Origin: Onchidella celtica
Taxonomy: Eukaryota > Mollusca > Gastropoda > Systellommatophora > Onchidiidae
DNA: 64,000 nt
Reading direction: 5' to 3'
NCBI GenBank assembly: GCA_963931925.1
Contig: OZ007570.1
Span: forward strand, 54,593,880 to 54,657,879
Shown: positions 44,901 through 56,788 of the stretch, piece by piece
Layout: each line of letters begins with the position of its first letter
Position numbering within the stretch: the stretch's first letter is position 1
Notes under the pieces: generated by a model
Database searches by the model: none
Told to the model about the DNA's origin: nothing
What the model saw: only the letters and a program-made list of their open reading frames with translations
Program-made: the position numbers and the translations under genes

Positions 44901-47900
44901 TCCAAAACGAAAACAATAAAATTCTAATCATAACGAAGCAAAAATGAATGAAACAAAAGTAACATTATCAATACTAACTTCTCATGACATACCGGAACAA
45001 CACAGACTTCAGCCACTTGCGGATGCTTCAGAATCTGAACTTCAAGAAAAGAAGGGTGCACAGAGATGGCTCCATAATTGATAATGTCCTTGGATCTGCC
45101 CATGATATAAAGGTTACCATCGTCGTCAAATGTACCCACATCACCGGTATTGAACCAACCATCTTTGGTGAAGGCGTTTACCATGTCTGGGTCCGGATGT
45201 TCGTGCAGGTTGAAATATCCTTTAAACACGTCACCTCCTGCAAAAGTATGTTGCATTTTGTTTTTGGGGTGAAAATTACAGAAAATACTACATGTATTAT
45301 GTCTCTGGGAATCACGAAATCAATCGTTTGACTCAGATTTCCCAGCCGAAAAATCGAGTCCGAGTGAAACCTAATATAACTGATAACTTTGTCTCCGATC
45401 CAGAGACTTCCCAGTCTTTGATTGACAATGATGTTTACTCCTGTCTCGTGCCCACTGCACCAGGCGTCCCCGGCAACAGAAACTTCCGACAGTGTTTGAG
45501 TTAAACCATCGATTTCATGGTGCCATGAGATATATGATTTTTTGTGTCCATCTAAAGCTCAATTTCGACCTATGTGGCAGAATTCCAGACCATCATTGCA
45601 AATTGGAAAAATCCGTTCAAGACTTTTCTTGTGGCGCTGAACAAATCACCCCCAACCCCCTTCCCTTTCCTCCTCAGCTCCATGTAAAATCATAACGTGG
45701 TTATAGAGTGCTGAATTGTGAAGTCAAGAAGAACTAGAAAGACAAAGAATCAAACAAAAACAAGAAAAACAAAAACGAGAAAAAAAAAAGAGGAGGCCAA
45801 GGGCAGATCATCCGAAAACAAAGGCCGGAACTCAGTACTGAATTACGAGTTGCAGCCATGAGGTAAAAACAACAACAACAACTAATAATACAATGCTGTA
45901 CCGCACTACAAGACATTTTTCACACACATACCTCAGCAGTTACTTCTCATTTCTTACCTTTAAGATGAATCGTTCCAATCTGACCAGGTTTGCACGCCAC
46001 CAGGTTGTCATCAACAACCCTGACACACCTGTCCGGCCGCGGAGGGCCACAGAGAAAATCTCCAAACTCTGTGTCTGCATCTGTGAAACAGAAAAACCAA
46101 AGGTATACGCAAATAATGTGTATGTTAAAAGGGATTATTTAACCTGTAATTTCCATGATCCTAGTCTTTGGTGAGGGAACAGCGTAATCCTCAAAGCCCC
46201 ATTTATCACCAGTGATACACAGAAATTTACAGCTGCAGTTCCCACAATAACTCGGGCAAGAAAGTTATTGTTTGTTTAGTAATTTCTACAATATTATACA
46301 CTAAATCAGCCAAAATGATCATGAAAACATTATGCCCCTGGGGGCGGAGTCTAAACGGTTAACCCTATCACTGCCTTTAAGTGATTAAATCGGCCATTTT
46401 TCTGAAGCTGAGTTTCTGGTGACTATGAAATCAGCTTTCCTGATATCTAAAGATACTCTGTTGGGGGTGGCAGGTCCATAGAAGATTGTCACATGGAACC
46501 CGAAATTTACATTTGGCAGAAGATACAAGGATATCTCCCCCTCTCCCCCAACCTCTGCAGTCTTGGGGTGAAGATTATCACCAAATTAGGGGCAAGCCAG
46601 ACCAAGGCTGGCGTAGGGCCCACACTGGTGGCTCACCACCTAATTATTTTGGATCACACTATAACACTACTGACTGCCCACACCGCCGCGGTTTGGGTTA
46701 TGAGTAGTGTTTTAGTGTGGTGCATAATAATTCGGTGGTGAGCCACCAGTGTGGGGCCTACGCCAGCCTTGGTCTGGCTTATCCCTTAGGCTGGTGGCGC
46801 GCTGAGTCAAGTCTGTTTTGCATCTTTTTGACCCAGCTGCGCGAGATCTCTCTTCCCACTATAGTGAACCAGTGCAATTTTGACGCCCATGAACCAGCAA
46901 GACAGACTTGTTTTTTGTCCTCAGCCCACATGCCATACCAAAACTGAGACAAAAACAGGTTTCACTCAAGGCGCCATAAGCCTTAATGACTTGGAGGACG
47001 GGGCTGGGATGGAGATGCGGGCTTTGAGCCTGGCTGTCACAGCTCAAGAGCGCCATAAAACTATTATATAACGCCAGCCTGTGCCGCAGAAGTTGGGGCC
47101 GTCTTTTATTTGATTAAGTATTTAACGTTTTGTCTTTAGAATTTATTGTGTGATCGTTTTCTTGTCATTTGTTTCTGACGTAATGTTTTGCGACATACAA
47201 CTTTTCATTTTCAGTGTTTTGTTTTTTTCAGTGAGTTAGTAAGTATTTGTCTAACCAGGACTGCAAATTAATTATGAAATCGGAACATGGGTGTTGGTAA
47301 ATATCTGTGCAGGAAACAAGAAATGTGAGCAAAAATCAAGAATCCAGGAATGATGAATACAAAAGCCTATAACTGATTATCCAGGAACTTGAGTAGAGAA
47401 TGCAGAAAAAAAAAGTGTGATGCAAGCAAGCGGAGATGGAAATAAAAAAAACACTACAATCATGGAACAATCTGTTCTGTTAGGTTCCTAGTGGGCTTCA
47501 AGAACTTCTTGTTACCTTTTAGAAGTTTGAAAGCGGGAAATCCTCCCTCTGACGAGCCGTAAGCAAGCATCACTTGCTCCGCTATGGTGAACATTTCTTT
47601 CACTTGGGACTGTGGAGATTCAAATTCGTCACCTTCATCTCTTCAGTTTCGAAGACTGATGATTTGCTATCATTATACTTTAATGGGGCTAGAGGATGAA
47701 CATTTCAGCACTTAAAACTGCCTGACTATGGAAGCAAAAATTAAGAAACTTTGACTTTAAGAAATTTTGAAGATGAATTACGTGGCCAGACACATTCTGG
47801 ACAAAAGTTAGTGTTTGGTAGTATTTATTTGAGATTTTTTTTAGCGCATTTTCGTCTAGTAAAATCGAGAAGTATGATCGCAATTTGGTTTTCGGCCTCT

Positions 47901-50900
47901 TTTTATAAATTGCTGGTAAAAAAAATCAGCTGCTAGGACTGTAGCGAAAAAATATTACCGTTTTATTAGCCTTTGCATCGAACCCAAGTGCCATTATTAA
48001 AATGACCTAAGCTTAGATGTTGATATTTGGTGGACTTGATAAGAAGTATTTGAAAGATTTATTTAGCTCGGATCGGCCAGTGTACAGTAATGAACGAACC
48101 AGTTACTGAGCTTCATTGTGTAATGACACCATGTGAAATGTATAGCAGTAGGGACACCTCTGAAAAAGTATCGTGCGGCCCCATTATCATACTAACCAAA
48201 CCTGCTAGAATTTCTGCTAGTTACCAGTCTGTTTACCCATCTCATCCCATTTCGAGTTATAACCATTCTACCCCAGCTCATCATACTGTTGGGTGATTTC
48301 AAAAGATGTAAATTAACCTTTAGCACCGAACGTGCCATGTCCATGGGTGCCAGCAACGGAGCCATCTGAAACCTGAAAATCACTCTGACCAAATCAGCCA
48401 AACCCGAAGTCGCAGGCACTGAGCAACGCAGTGATAAAACAACAGACCTACCAACTAAATGACACCTAAATCGCGTACACCAATGCCGTATAAATGCAAT
48501 TTTCAAATACATGTATCAGAGAACAAAACACTTTACATGTCGCAATAACGTACCACAGTTACTAAGTATTGGTGCACACCTATAACTTTCCTTGTTCATT
48601 TAAAATGTGTGACTGCAGCAGTTTTTTGTTCTATAAGATGAAGATTATTTCCTAGTTATATCTGAATGTGGGAAAAATTCTCCAACAAGTTTGTAAAAGG
48701 GGACGTTCAAATAATTATAATCTTACGCCGGGGGGGGGGGGGCGGTGTTAGCTCCTGTAAGAAAAGTGTAAGAAAGGGGGGGGGGATCTTGAACCAATGT
48801 AATATTACACTTTTGTGGGGTGGATGGAGGAAGAAATGGAAGAGGAGAAAGAGCAGGAACAAGACCCGGATTTTCAAGATAGCTCAGCAGATGCCCCTGT
48901 TTTTAGAAATATCTTTGACATTAATATGATAAAAAAACCCTTTGTTGATGATAACTAATTTAAGGCAGTTTTGACATTGACTTTGACATGAGTCTCATTT
49001 TTCCCTCATTTGTAAGAAAGAGTACGTGTGCAATGTATAATTATTACATGTATTATTGTAATCGTAATATTACGGGATGGGGGGGGGGGGGAGAAGCAAA
49101 TGTAAGAAAAGTGTAAGAAGGGTGGGGGGGGGGGGTCAAAAAGTCCCAAAAAAGGTGTAACATTAGATTTGAACGTCCCCAAACATATCACAAACACTCA
49201 ACGAACAATACATGTAACCATGGCTTTTGTGCATGTTTATTAATTATATTTGTGTCCCTTGAGCCAATAAAATAGACCCTGTTGTCTCCCTTCCAATTCA
49301 ACGCTAAGCTGAGTTTTCCTTTGTACGGAAATGGATGCGGCAACGGAAACGTCAAAAACCCATCAAGCAGTGAAACAGAACTACATGTACATGTACTGAA
49401 TGGAGGTTTGACGTTTGCGTTTCGGTACACATGAAAACTAGGCTTAAGCAATATGCCGTTGCTTGACTCGCACTGCTTACGACCTCCGTGGTTATAAATA
49501 GATGCGTCAGATCTACAGACCGCACTCACACTAAGTCTTGATGTATAAGTACCATTAATTTTATTGGACTGAATGAAGTGAAATCCGGCTATGCCGATGA
49601 TATTGATGCCGGCAAACTAAAAACAGTAGAACAATCTGAGGCGGGCCCCTTCAGGCTGGTATAAACTAAATTATCTGTCATCGGGTTGATCTAGTACAAT
49701 GATTAGCAGCCGTACAACCTACAACATGTACCGGTACAGATCTAGGGGGCATGCTCGACCTTGACCTAGATTGTAGGTTTTTGTGTAACAGTAGTAACAC
49801 GTCAAATCAGTCCGCAAAACACGTTCACAGCACACACGGAATCAAGCAACCGGGTATTCCAAACGAAGGCATCCATCGTCAATCAATAATACACGTTCAT
49901 AGATCTACCATTGCAGGCGTCTAAAGCATTAATTCTCGCGTAGGCCTGACACACGAGACGAAGTCAGCGCACATTATAATACACGTCCACTCAAACGATA
50001 TACGGAACAAGCGGGTCTTGACCGGACACAATACGTGACCTTGTGACCCTTCGCTCACTTTTAATTTCGCGTTATTATCAGCGCGATTATGATGCAACTG
50101 AAGCACTTGATCTAAAACTGCGAATCAGCCAGAACATGACGGTAGCTCTATGTTGACGATACGCCTTCGCACACGGTGAATGCTAAAAATAGCGCAAAGT
50201 AGGGCGATATCTCGAACGCACGCTTGCTCTTTTGTGTTTTGAATAACCAGTTTTTTTGTTGTTTTTTTTCAATTCTTCACAACGCGAAACCGGAAAAATA
50301 TTTTTGGAAACATAGCGAAACCGGAAATCCGGTATATACCGGAGGTCTGGCACCCATGCATCTCACAAACTGTAGGCAAATACTATTATACTCTTAACAC
50401 AAAAGCAAGAGGTTGCATGGTCACATAAATGTCTTACTAATCTCAAAGCAATATGCTAGGCGCACCCAATGACTTAAAGATAAGATAGTACTGAATTACG
50501 ATTAAAATAGATGGATGTTGTTACAAGTATGTAGGCCTAAGTCCCCAACTTCTTTTTTTGCGCTAGAAGTACGTATTTTAAAGCCTTTTCTGACTCCAGA
50601 GCTAGAGAGCTCCTCTCGAAATGCTCCTTGACAACAGCCATAATTCATTATGATTAATTTTTCTTTCAAATTTTCTTTTTGTTTTCCTCCTGTTTCTTGG
50701 TTGAAGGGGTAGGGGCCAGGGTTAGGGATTTAGGGTTGAGGAAAAGGACGGGGTTAGGGATAGTACGTATACGTACCCGACTATAGCCAAAAACGCTTGA
50801 GGTCGCACGAACTTATAACAACCGACAAAATGAATTTCAAACATTTGCAAAAGTCCTCTTTTTTCCCCACAATAATTTGGCTCTTAGAGGGTTATACAAA

Positions 50901-53900
50901 AAGTAGAGGACGTGTGAAACCGACGAGCAGGGAGTGAAAGTTCACGCGATGTGCGTACGAGAAGTTATGTATGGGGAGCACACGTGTCATCCTTTAAACA
51001 TGTCATCAGCGCAGTCTGCTTCATTCATAAATGTAAGGCAAACTCAATGTTAAAATGAAGTCTTCACGATTTTGGAGTGAATTGCATGTGACGGAATCTT
51101 GAAGACGATAGTCAGTAAGATACTAAGAAGCATACAGAATTTGCAGTTCAGTGTTATTTGCAACTCAGTATCATTTGCAGTTACTCGAGAATAGGGAAAG
51201 GAGTACTGTGATATGGTTTAAAAATATCTCTCTTATCAATAGCTGATCTACTCTCTACTGTACCTTTCTGAGAGGTTGACCTCCTGTGAAGAGCACTTTC
51301 AGCTTGTGGGCGGTGCCAGTTTCCTTCACGTAAGCAGTAATCTTACGAACCTGGTACGGTAAAATAAGAGCACTCGTACATTTCTCACCCTCAATTGCTT
51401 TCCATGCCTCCTCTCCTTCCCCCGATGAATCAAATTCATCTTTCAGAACACGCTTAAGACCACAGAGAAACGTACCCAGGGGGTAACCTGCAATCCAGCC
51501 TGTAAAGCAAGAAGTGTAATCTAAGAGCTATGACTCTCTAAATCTTAGGTGTAATGTACAAAGTAAAACTAAAAATCCACATACCATAGCTGACACTGAA
51601 ATAAAACAAACACGACCAGGAGACGAAACAAATCGTGACAACGCAAATGTTACTATCTCACATCTGTATCCATTAACGTGAAATGACACCCAAGCGACAC
51701 AAATCTCGCCAACGAAACTATTATTTTCTGAATCTGTTTACACGAAACGGCACCGAAACGATGGCGAATAGGCTATGATGCCGGTAAGGACATGTATTTC
51801 GTTTCGGTACCGCAACGGTGTAGTGTATAATGGATTTTCAGCTTCACACAGACATTAAAACTTCATACGGGGTTCGAAAAGTGCAGCCAGTGGCTGACCT
51901 ACATTTTCGGGACCGTGGAGCTTGAAATGTTATGGGACCACCGTCACAGCCAGTAACAGTAGGGCAACATTCAAAGCTCACCGACTAAAAGAGTTTCTTG
52001 AGGGCCCTTCCGGGATTAGGGGCCCTAAAGTTTAAGCTTCAATAGTCTCACAGTAGATCCGCCAATGGGTGCAGCGTGTTCTCAGAGAGTAATTAGGCCT
52101 ATTTGAGCTGCTTTGGCGGACAAACGTTAAGAAAAAAAAAATTAATCGGATGCTTTCATTTAGTGTTTTCAATACGACAATTCTTCGTCCTTAATTACCA
52201 CTGACTTATTTACTGGAGCGAAACTAATTACATCTGGCATATACCAGGCAACTGTGGTTATCATAGAACATGACACCAGACCGTTACTAATTCAATTCAT
52301 GCTCTGAATAAATTATTCAGTGTCATTGAATTATTTCTACCTGAATCTCATATATAAATTCTTGAGCAAAGAACCACTTATCAAATAATATAATATCTAT
52401 TGACTTTGATTATTAGTTTGTAGAAATCCCGGGCAAAATTGAAAATTGAAATTAATAGATTAAAATTTATCCATATCACCCCCCCCCCCGCCAGAATTTA
52501 TTATTCATTATTAAATATATATTGTTATTAATAAATATTCAAATATTATTTGAGTTGTGTGTTGTGTGAACTGATGTGAGTTGTGAACTGCTGTGAGTTG
52601 TGAACTGTTGTGAGTTGTGAACTGCGCCTAACAGGCTGCGTTACAATTTGCTCTGAGATAGAGAGAGAGAGTGAGCGAGACAGGGAGAGAGAAAGAAGCA
52701 GTGCAGTATGTTGAGCGCTTCGCACGCAGCTCCATTCTGCTCTGTGGTTGACATGTTGTTTCTGTAAAGCGCATAGAGCATTTTAAATGGATATGCGCTA
52801 TATAAATGCTATACATTATTATTATTATTATTATTGACGCCGACATATGTTACCAAAGTATCGTATGTTCTCGATTAATGTCCTTTTGAGGGTTGAGGAG
52901 TGTGGAATTTTATTATTTTGTTTTGTTAGAGTTTTATACCTCCTTTCAGTAAAATGAGGCTGGGTCGGAGGCCAGGAGTGGGTCCACTCAGACCGCCATT
53001 CTAGTTAGGTTGTTGTACTCCGCTCTGAGAACGATACAAATCCTGTGATCTCTCGCACCTAGGGCAAGCGCTTCAACACCTCGGAAACTGTGCGTTAAGA
53101 TCTCAGTGTCATCAAATAACCTGTGTTATATCTGCTCCCAGAATACATGGCCAATTCAGTGTTGACAGGAATCTCATCGCAGGCCACTCAATTTTGATCG
53201 GCCAACTAGACGGATGGTGACGTCCTAAACCCAGGCCCACACTAGCCGATTTTGATCGGCCAACTAGACGGATGGTGACGTCCTAAACCCAGGCCCGCAC
53301 TAGCCGATTTTGATCGACCAACTAGACGGATGGTGACGTCCTAAACCCAGGCCCACACTAGCCGATTTTGATCGGGCAACTAGACGGATGGTGATGTCCT
53401 AAACCCAAGCCCGCACTAGCCGATTTTGATCGGCCAACTTTACGGATGGTGACGTCACGACATAGCGTTTTAGAGACCTCTCGCACCGGCCAGCCAGTTG
53501 TACCTCATGGAAACTCAATGCCGTGACGTCACCATGCAACAATTAGACGCCGATCAAAGTCGGCTAATGCGCGCCGAGCCCAATAGACCTATAGTTTTCA
53601 GTACATTTTTTTTCTGTGTTTACCTGTCAGTCTGTCGTTGTAATAGACCTCCAGTTCACCACCGGGCCGTCCGTACGTGTGTCTTTCTGATATTCCACGC
53701 CAGAGTTTAATGGCCTCAGCATGAGTCCGCGGAGCCAGTTTTGAATACCCGGTCGTTCCAGAGGTGGTAAATAATTGCACAACATCATCTGGATCAATAG
53801 ATTGTTCGACAAATATCTCCTCCGTGCTTTTCTTCAATTCTTCCAGAAATGGTTGGCTCTGCCTGGATAAACAAATCTTATCATTTTAACACCAGCTGTG

Positions 53901-56602
53901 AGTTGTGAGTTGTTGAGAAAGCACGTCGACACGAGAACGATCACATTGTGCTAGGAAAAAAAGAAGAGGACAGACAGAATGTAACAGAAATGATAGGACA
54001 GATGGAGACCTTACCAGACGTCCCCATCAATTACCCACTTAACACCAGCCTGTTGTTCTGTTTTCTTCTTGTATTTATCAGCCACGACAGGTTTCCCGCA
54101 CGAATAACTAACTTCATTCTATTTTTCCTTTAACATGAACTTATCGTTTTATTTTACATCGGTATTTCCCACAGATCATGGCTACATGCCCAGCTTCAAG
54201 TCAGCTTGCTCTTCGGTGAACTGACAAAATAATTAACAAAAACAAGAACAGCAAATCCGCTGCCCCCCCCTCCCCCCCCAATATATATCTGTCACAAAGT
54301 CCCGCAGTGGAAACAAATAACAACAGCAGCAGCAGCAGCAGCAACAACAACAACAGCAACAAAAACTGCACAATCAATTCCAAAAGAATTAAATATGGAA
54401 GAAATAACTAGCGTTCAGACTTCTGTCCTTCGTCAAGCACAATTAAATTTTTAAAAAATCGAAAGTAAAACGCTGTAGTGAAATGAATAAAAGCAAATCA
54501 GAATGACTAGGCTACTTAGCTGTCACAGTGTTGTTTTGATTAGCATTTGCCGATGATGTTTTAGTTGTCACTTTTTATTTATTTTAACCGGACGAGGTAT
54601 AGAAAGCGCCTAACTATAACTATTTCTCGAATGAATTTGGTGTGGCTAACAATAGTCTTTCAAAAATCTAACATAAAAAAAATAAATATTATTATAACAT
54701 TCGTTTAGAAAAGGCTTGTTGATTTGGTCAAGAAAAAAGTCTTTGGCAGGCCAGATTTGGGCTCGTAGGAGATACATTGGATATATATTATTATGCCTGT
54801 GCTAGATGATCTTCTTGTGGCTACCCGTGAACCGTGACACACGAATTAACATGAACTCGGCAGTCATAGAATGAAGTCCGGACTGTCATGATTCAGATGT
54901 TATTAAAACTCACGCAGAGAGTGAGTTGTTTTTTTACCAGGGCCATGAAAAATTGGCTGGTGGCCTTGAACGGTCCTCGCCAAATTATAGTTGGTGAGTA
55001 AATAAATGTAAAGTTAAACGGTTGGATTCACGTTTGTGGGTTTTAATGTTCGTGATTAATAAGTAATGGAGTAGGGGTGAAACAAGGTGGGGACAGTTGA
55101 CATTGTTAAGTATGACTAGACAAGTTTTTGCACGTTAACTGGCTCGTAGAATAGTGCAGACGTATTACTACAATTAAAATGGTGGGAGGTTTCGACCTAT
55201 GAGATAGCTGAACTAATTGGGCCAGCGGACTAGCACGCTGGGTAGTTAGATAGTATATAACATCGTGTAACGTTCAGATTTGGTGAATACAGGCGAGCAG
55301 AAGCATGGTGTCGTGAAGTATCTCCGGTCGACCAGTACCTGAACTGTGTGCTTTGAAGACAAGAAGTCCTTGCTAACGGACTGACTGAGCTCTAGAAAGA
55401 AAGGTCTGAGTGGGCTGACCTTTGAAAGCCCACGCTGCGCTATATTGATGTTCGCGCCTACCAGTAGGCGTGAGCAATGGTAATATGTCTTATTTATTCA
55501 AGCATAATAGAGATCGGAGATAGAGAGAGAACTACAGCCTCATAGGAAGACTAAGGAAACCCCAGCTGGCACTCGACCACGAGTGTCCTGTATCATAGAT
55601 CTATTGCCATAGTATGATTGGAATAATATAGCACATTGTTGATGAATTGAATAGTGATTGTGCATAAAATATAGTCTTTTGGCAACTGCTTAAATTACCT
55701 ACAAGCCGAAGAGTGCTTCTGTAGGCTTTGAACGTACTGGGCTCTCCTAACATTTAAGCCCATATGATTTATGGAGAGTTTGCCTGGCGACTGGCCAGTG
55801 GCGACTCAACTGTCACTTTAAATTGATATCTAGTTTCGTATAATATACCTATTTGCTATTGATTGCAGTACCTCCATAGTTACATGAATATCATTTGGTT
55901 AAGTTATTAATTAGAGTTTTTTTGGTTTGAATATATACCTCTATTGTCTTTTGTTTTGTTATTAATATTTATGTAAACTATGGCCTGACCGGCCTGACAT
56001 ATATACGCTCTAGTTATTTAATACTTTTCTTGTGTGGTTGTGTCCGAGTGTGAGTTAGCTGCCTCTCGTGCAGTCGTAACATCCCCAAGACCCTAACTCT
56101 GCTCGTGACACGGACCTCACCCGATAGATTCCCGAGATACAATGATGGCCCTTTTCAAAGTTGGTGCTTGGTGACATGATAGTTTAGTAATGGGCGAAGT
56201 AACGTCACCGACAACATGGGATCGCAGTAGTTCCCAGATGGGCTTATCGTCAGCCGAAGCGAGGATAACGGCGCAGCATTGACTGTTCCTCACTGTTCGG
56301 TAGAACTCAGTACCATCTGCTAGGCCGACCTGTGGAGACATGTGCGTAGCAAATTTTCCTTTTGACATTATCCATCCATTGTCCACCCATTGACTATCCA
56401 TTGTCCATCCAATTTCCATCCATCCATCCATCCACCCACTGTCCATCCATTGTTCATCCACCCATCCATCCGTACATCCGTTTATCCATCCATCCACCCA
56501 TTGTCGGCCGGTCCATCCGTCAATTCATCCACTCATTATCCATCTATCTGTCCATCCGTCAGTCCATCCGCCAGCCCACCCATCAATCAATCTATCTATC
56601 TG

Positions 56603-56701
<99 letters not shown>

Positions 56702-56712
56702 GTCAAGCAGAG

Positions 56713-56788
<76 letters not shown>

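Noticed and set aside
48192-48512. Extra synthetase exon on the - strand
   Set aside because: Exons 4 and 5 already join in phase 0 with family-consistent sequence; this stretch has no similarity to the enzyme.
53192-53455. CRISPR-like array
   Set aside because: The units are directly adjacent with no unique spacers, in animal DNA.
54884-56110. DNA transposon with TGTCA/TGACA inverted ends
   Set aside because: Only about five or six terminal bases are inverted, the duplication is 5 bp, a TATA-like block is present and a second partial copy exists; a solo LTR explains this better, though the alternative is not fully excluded.
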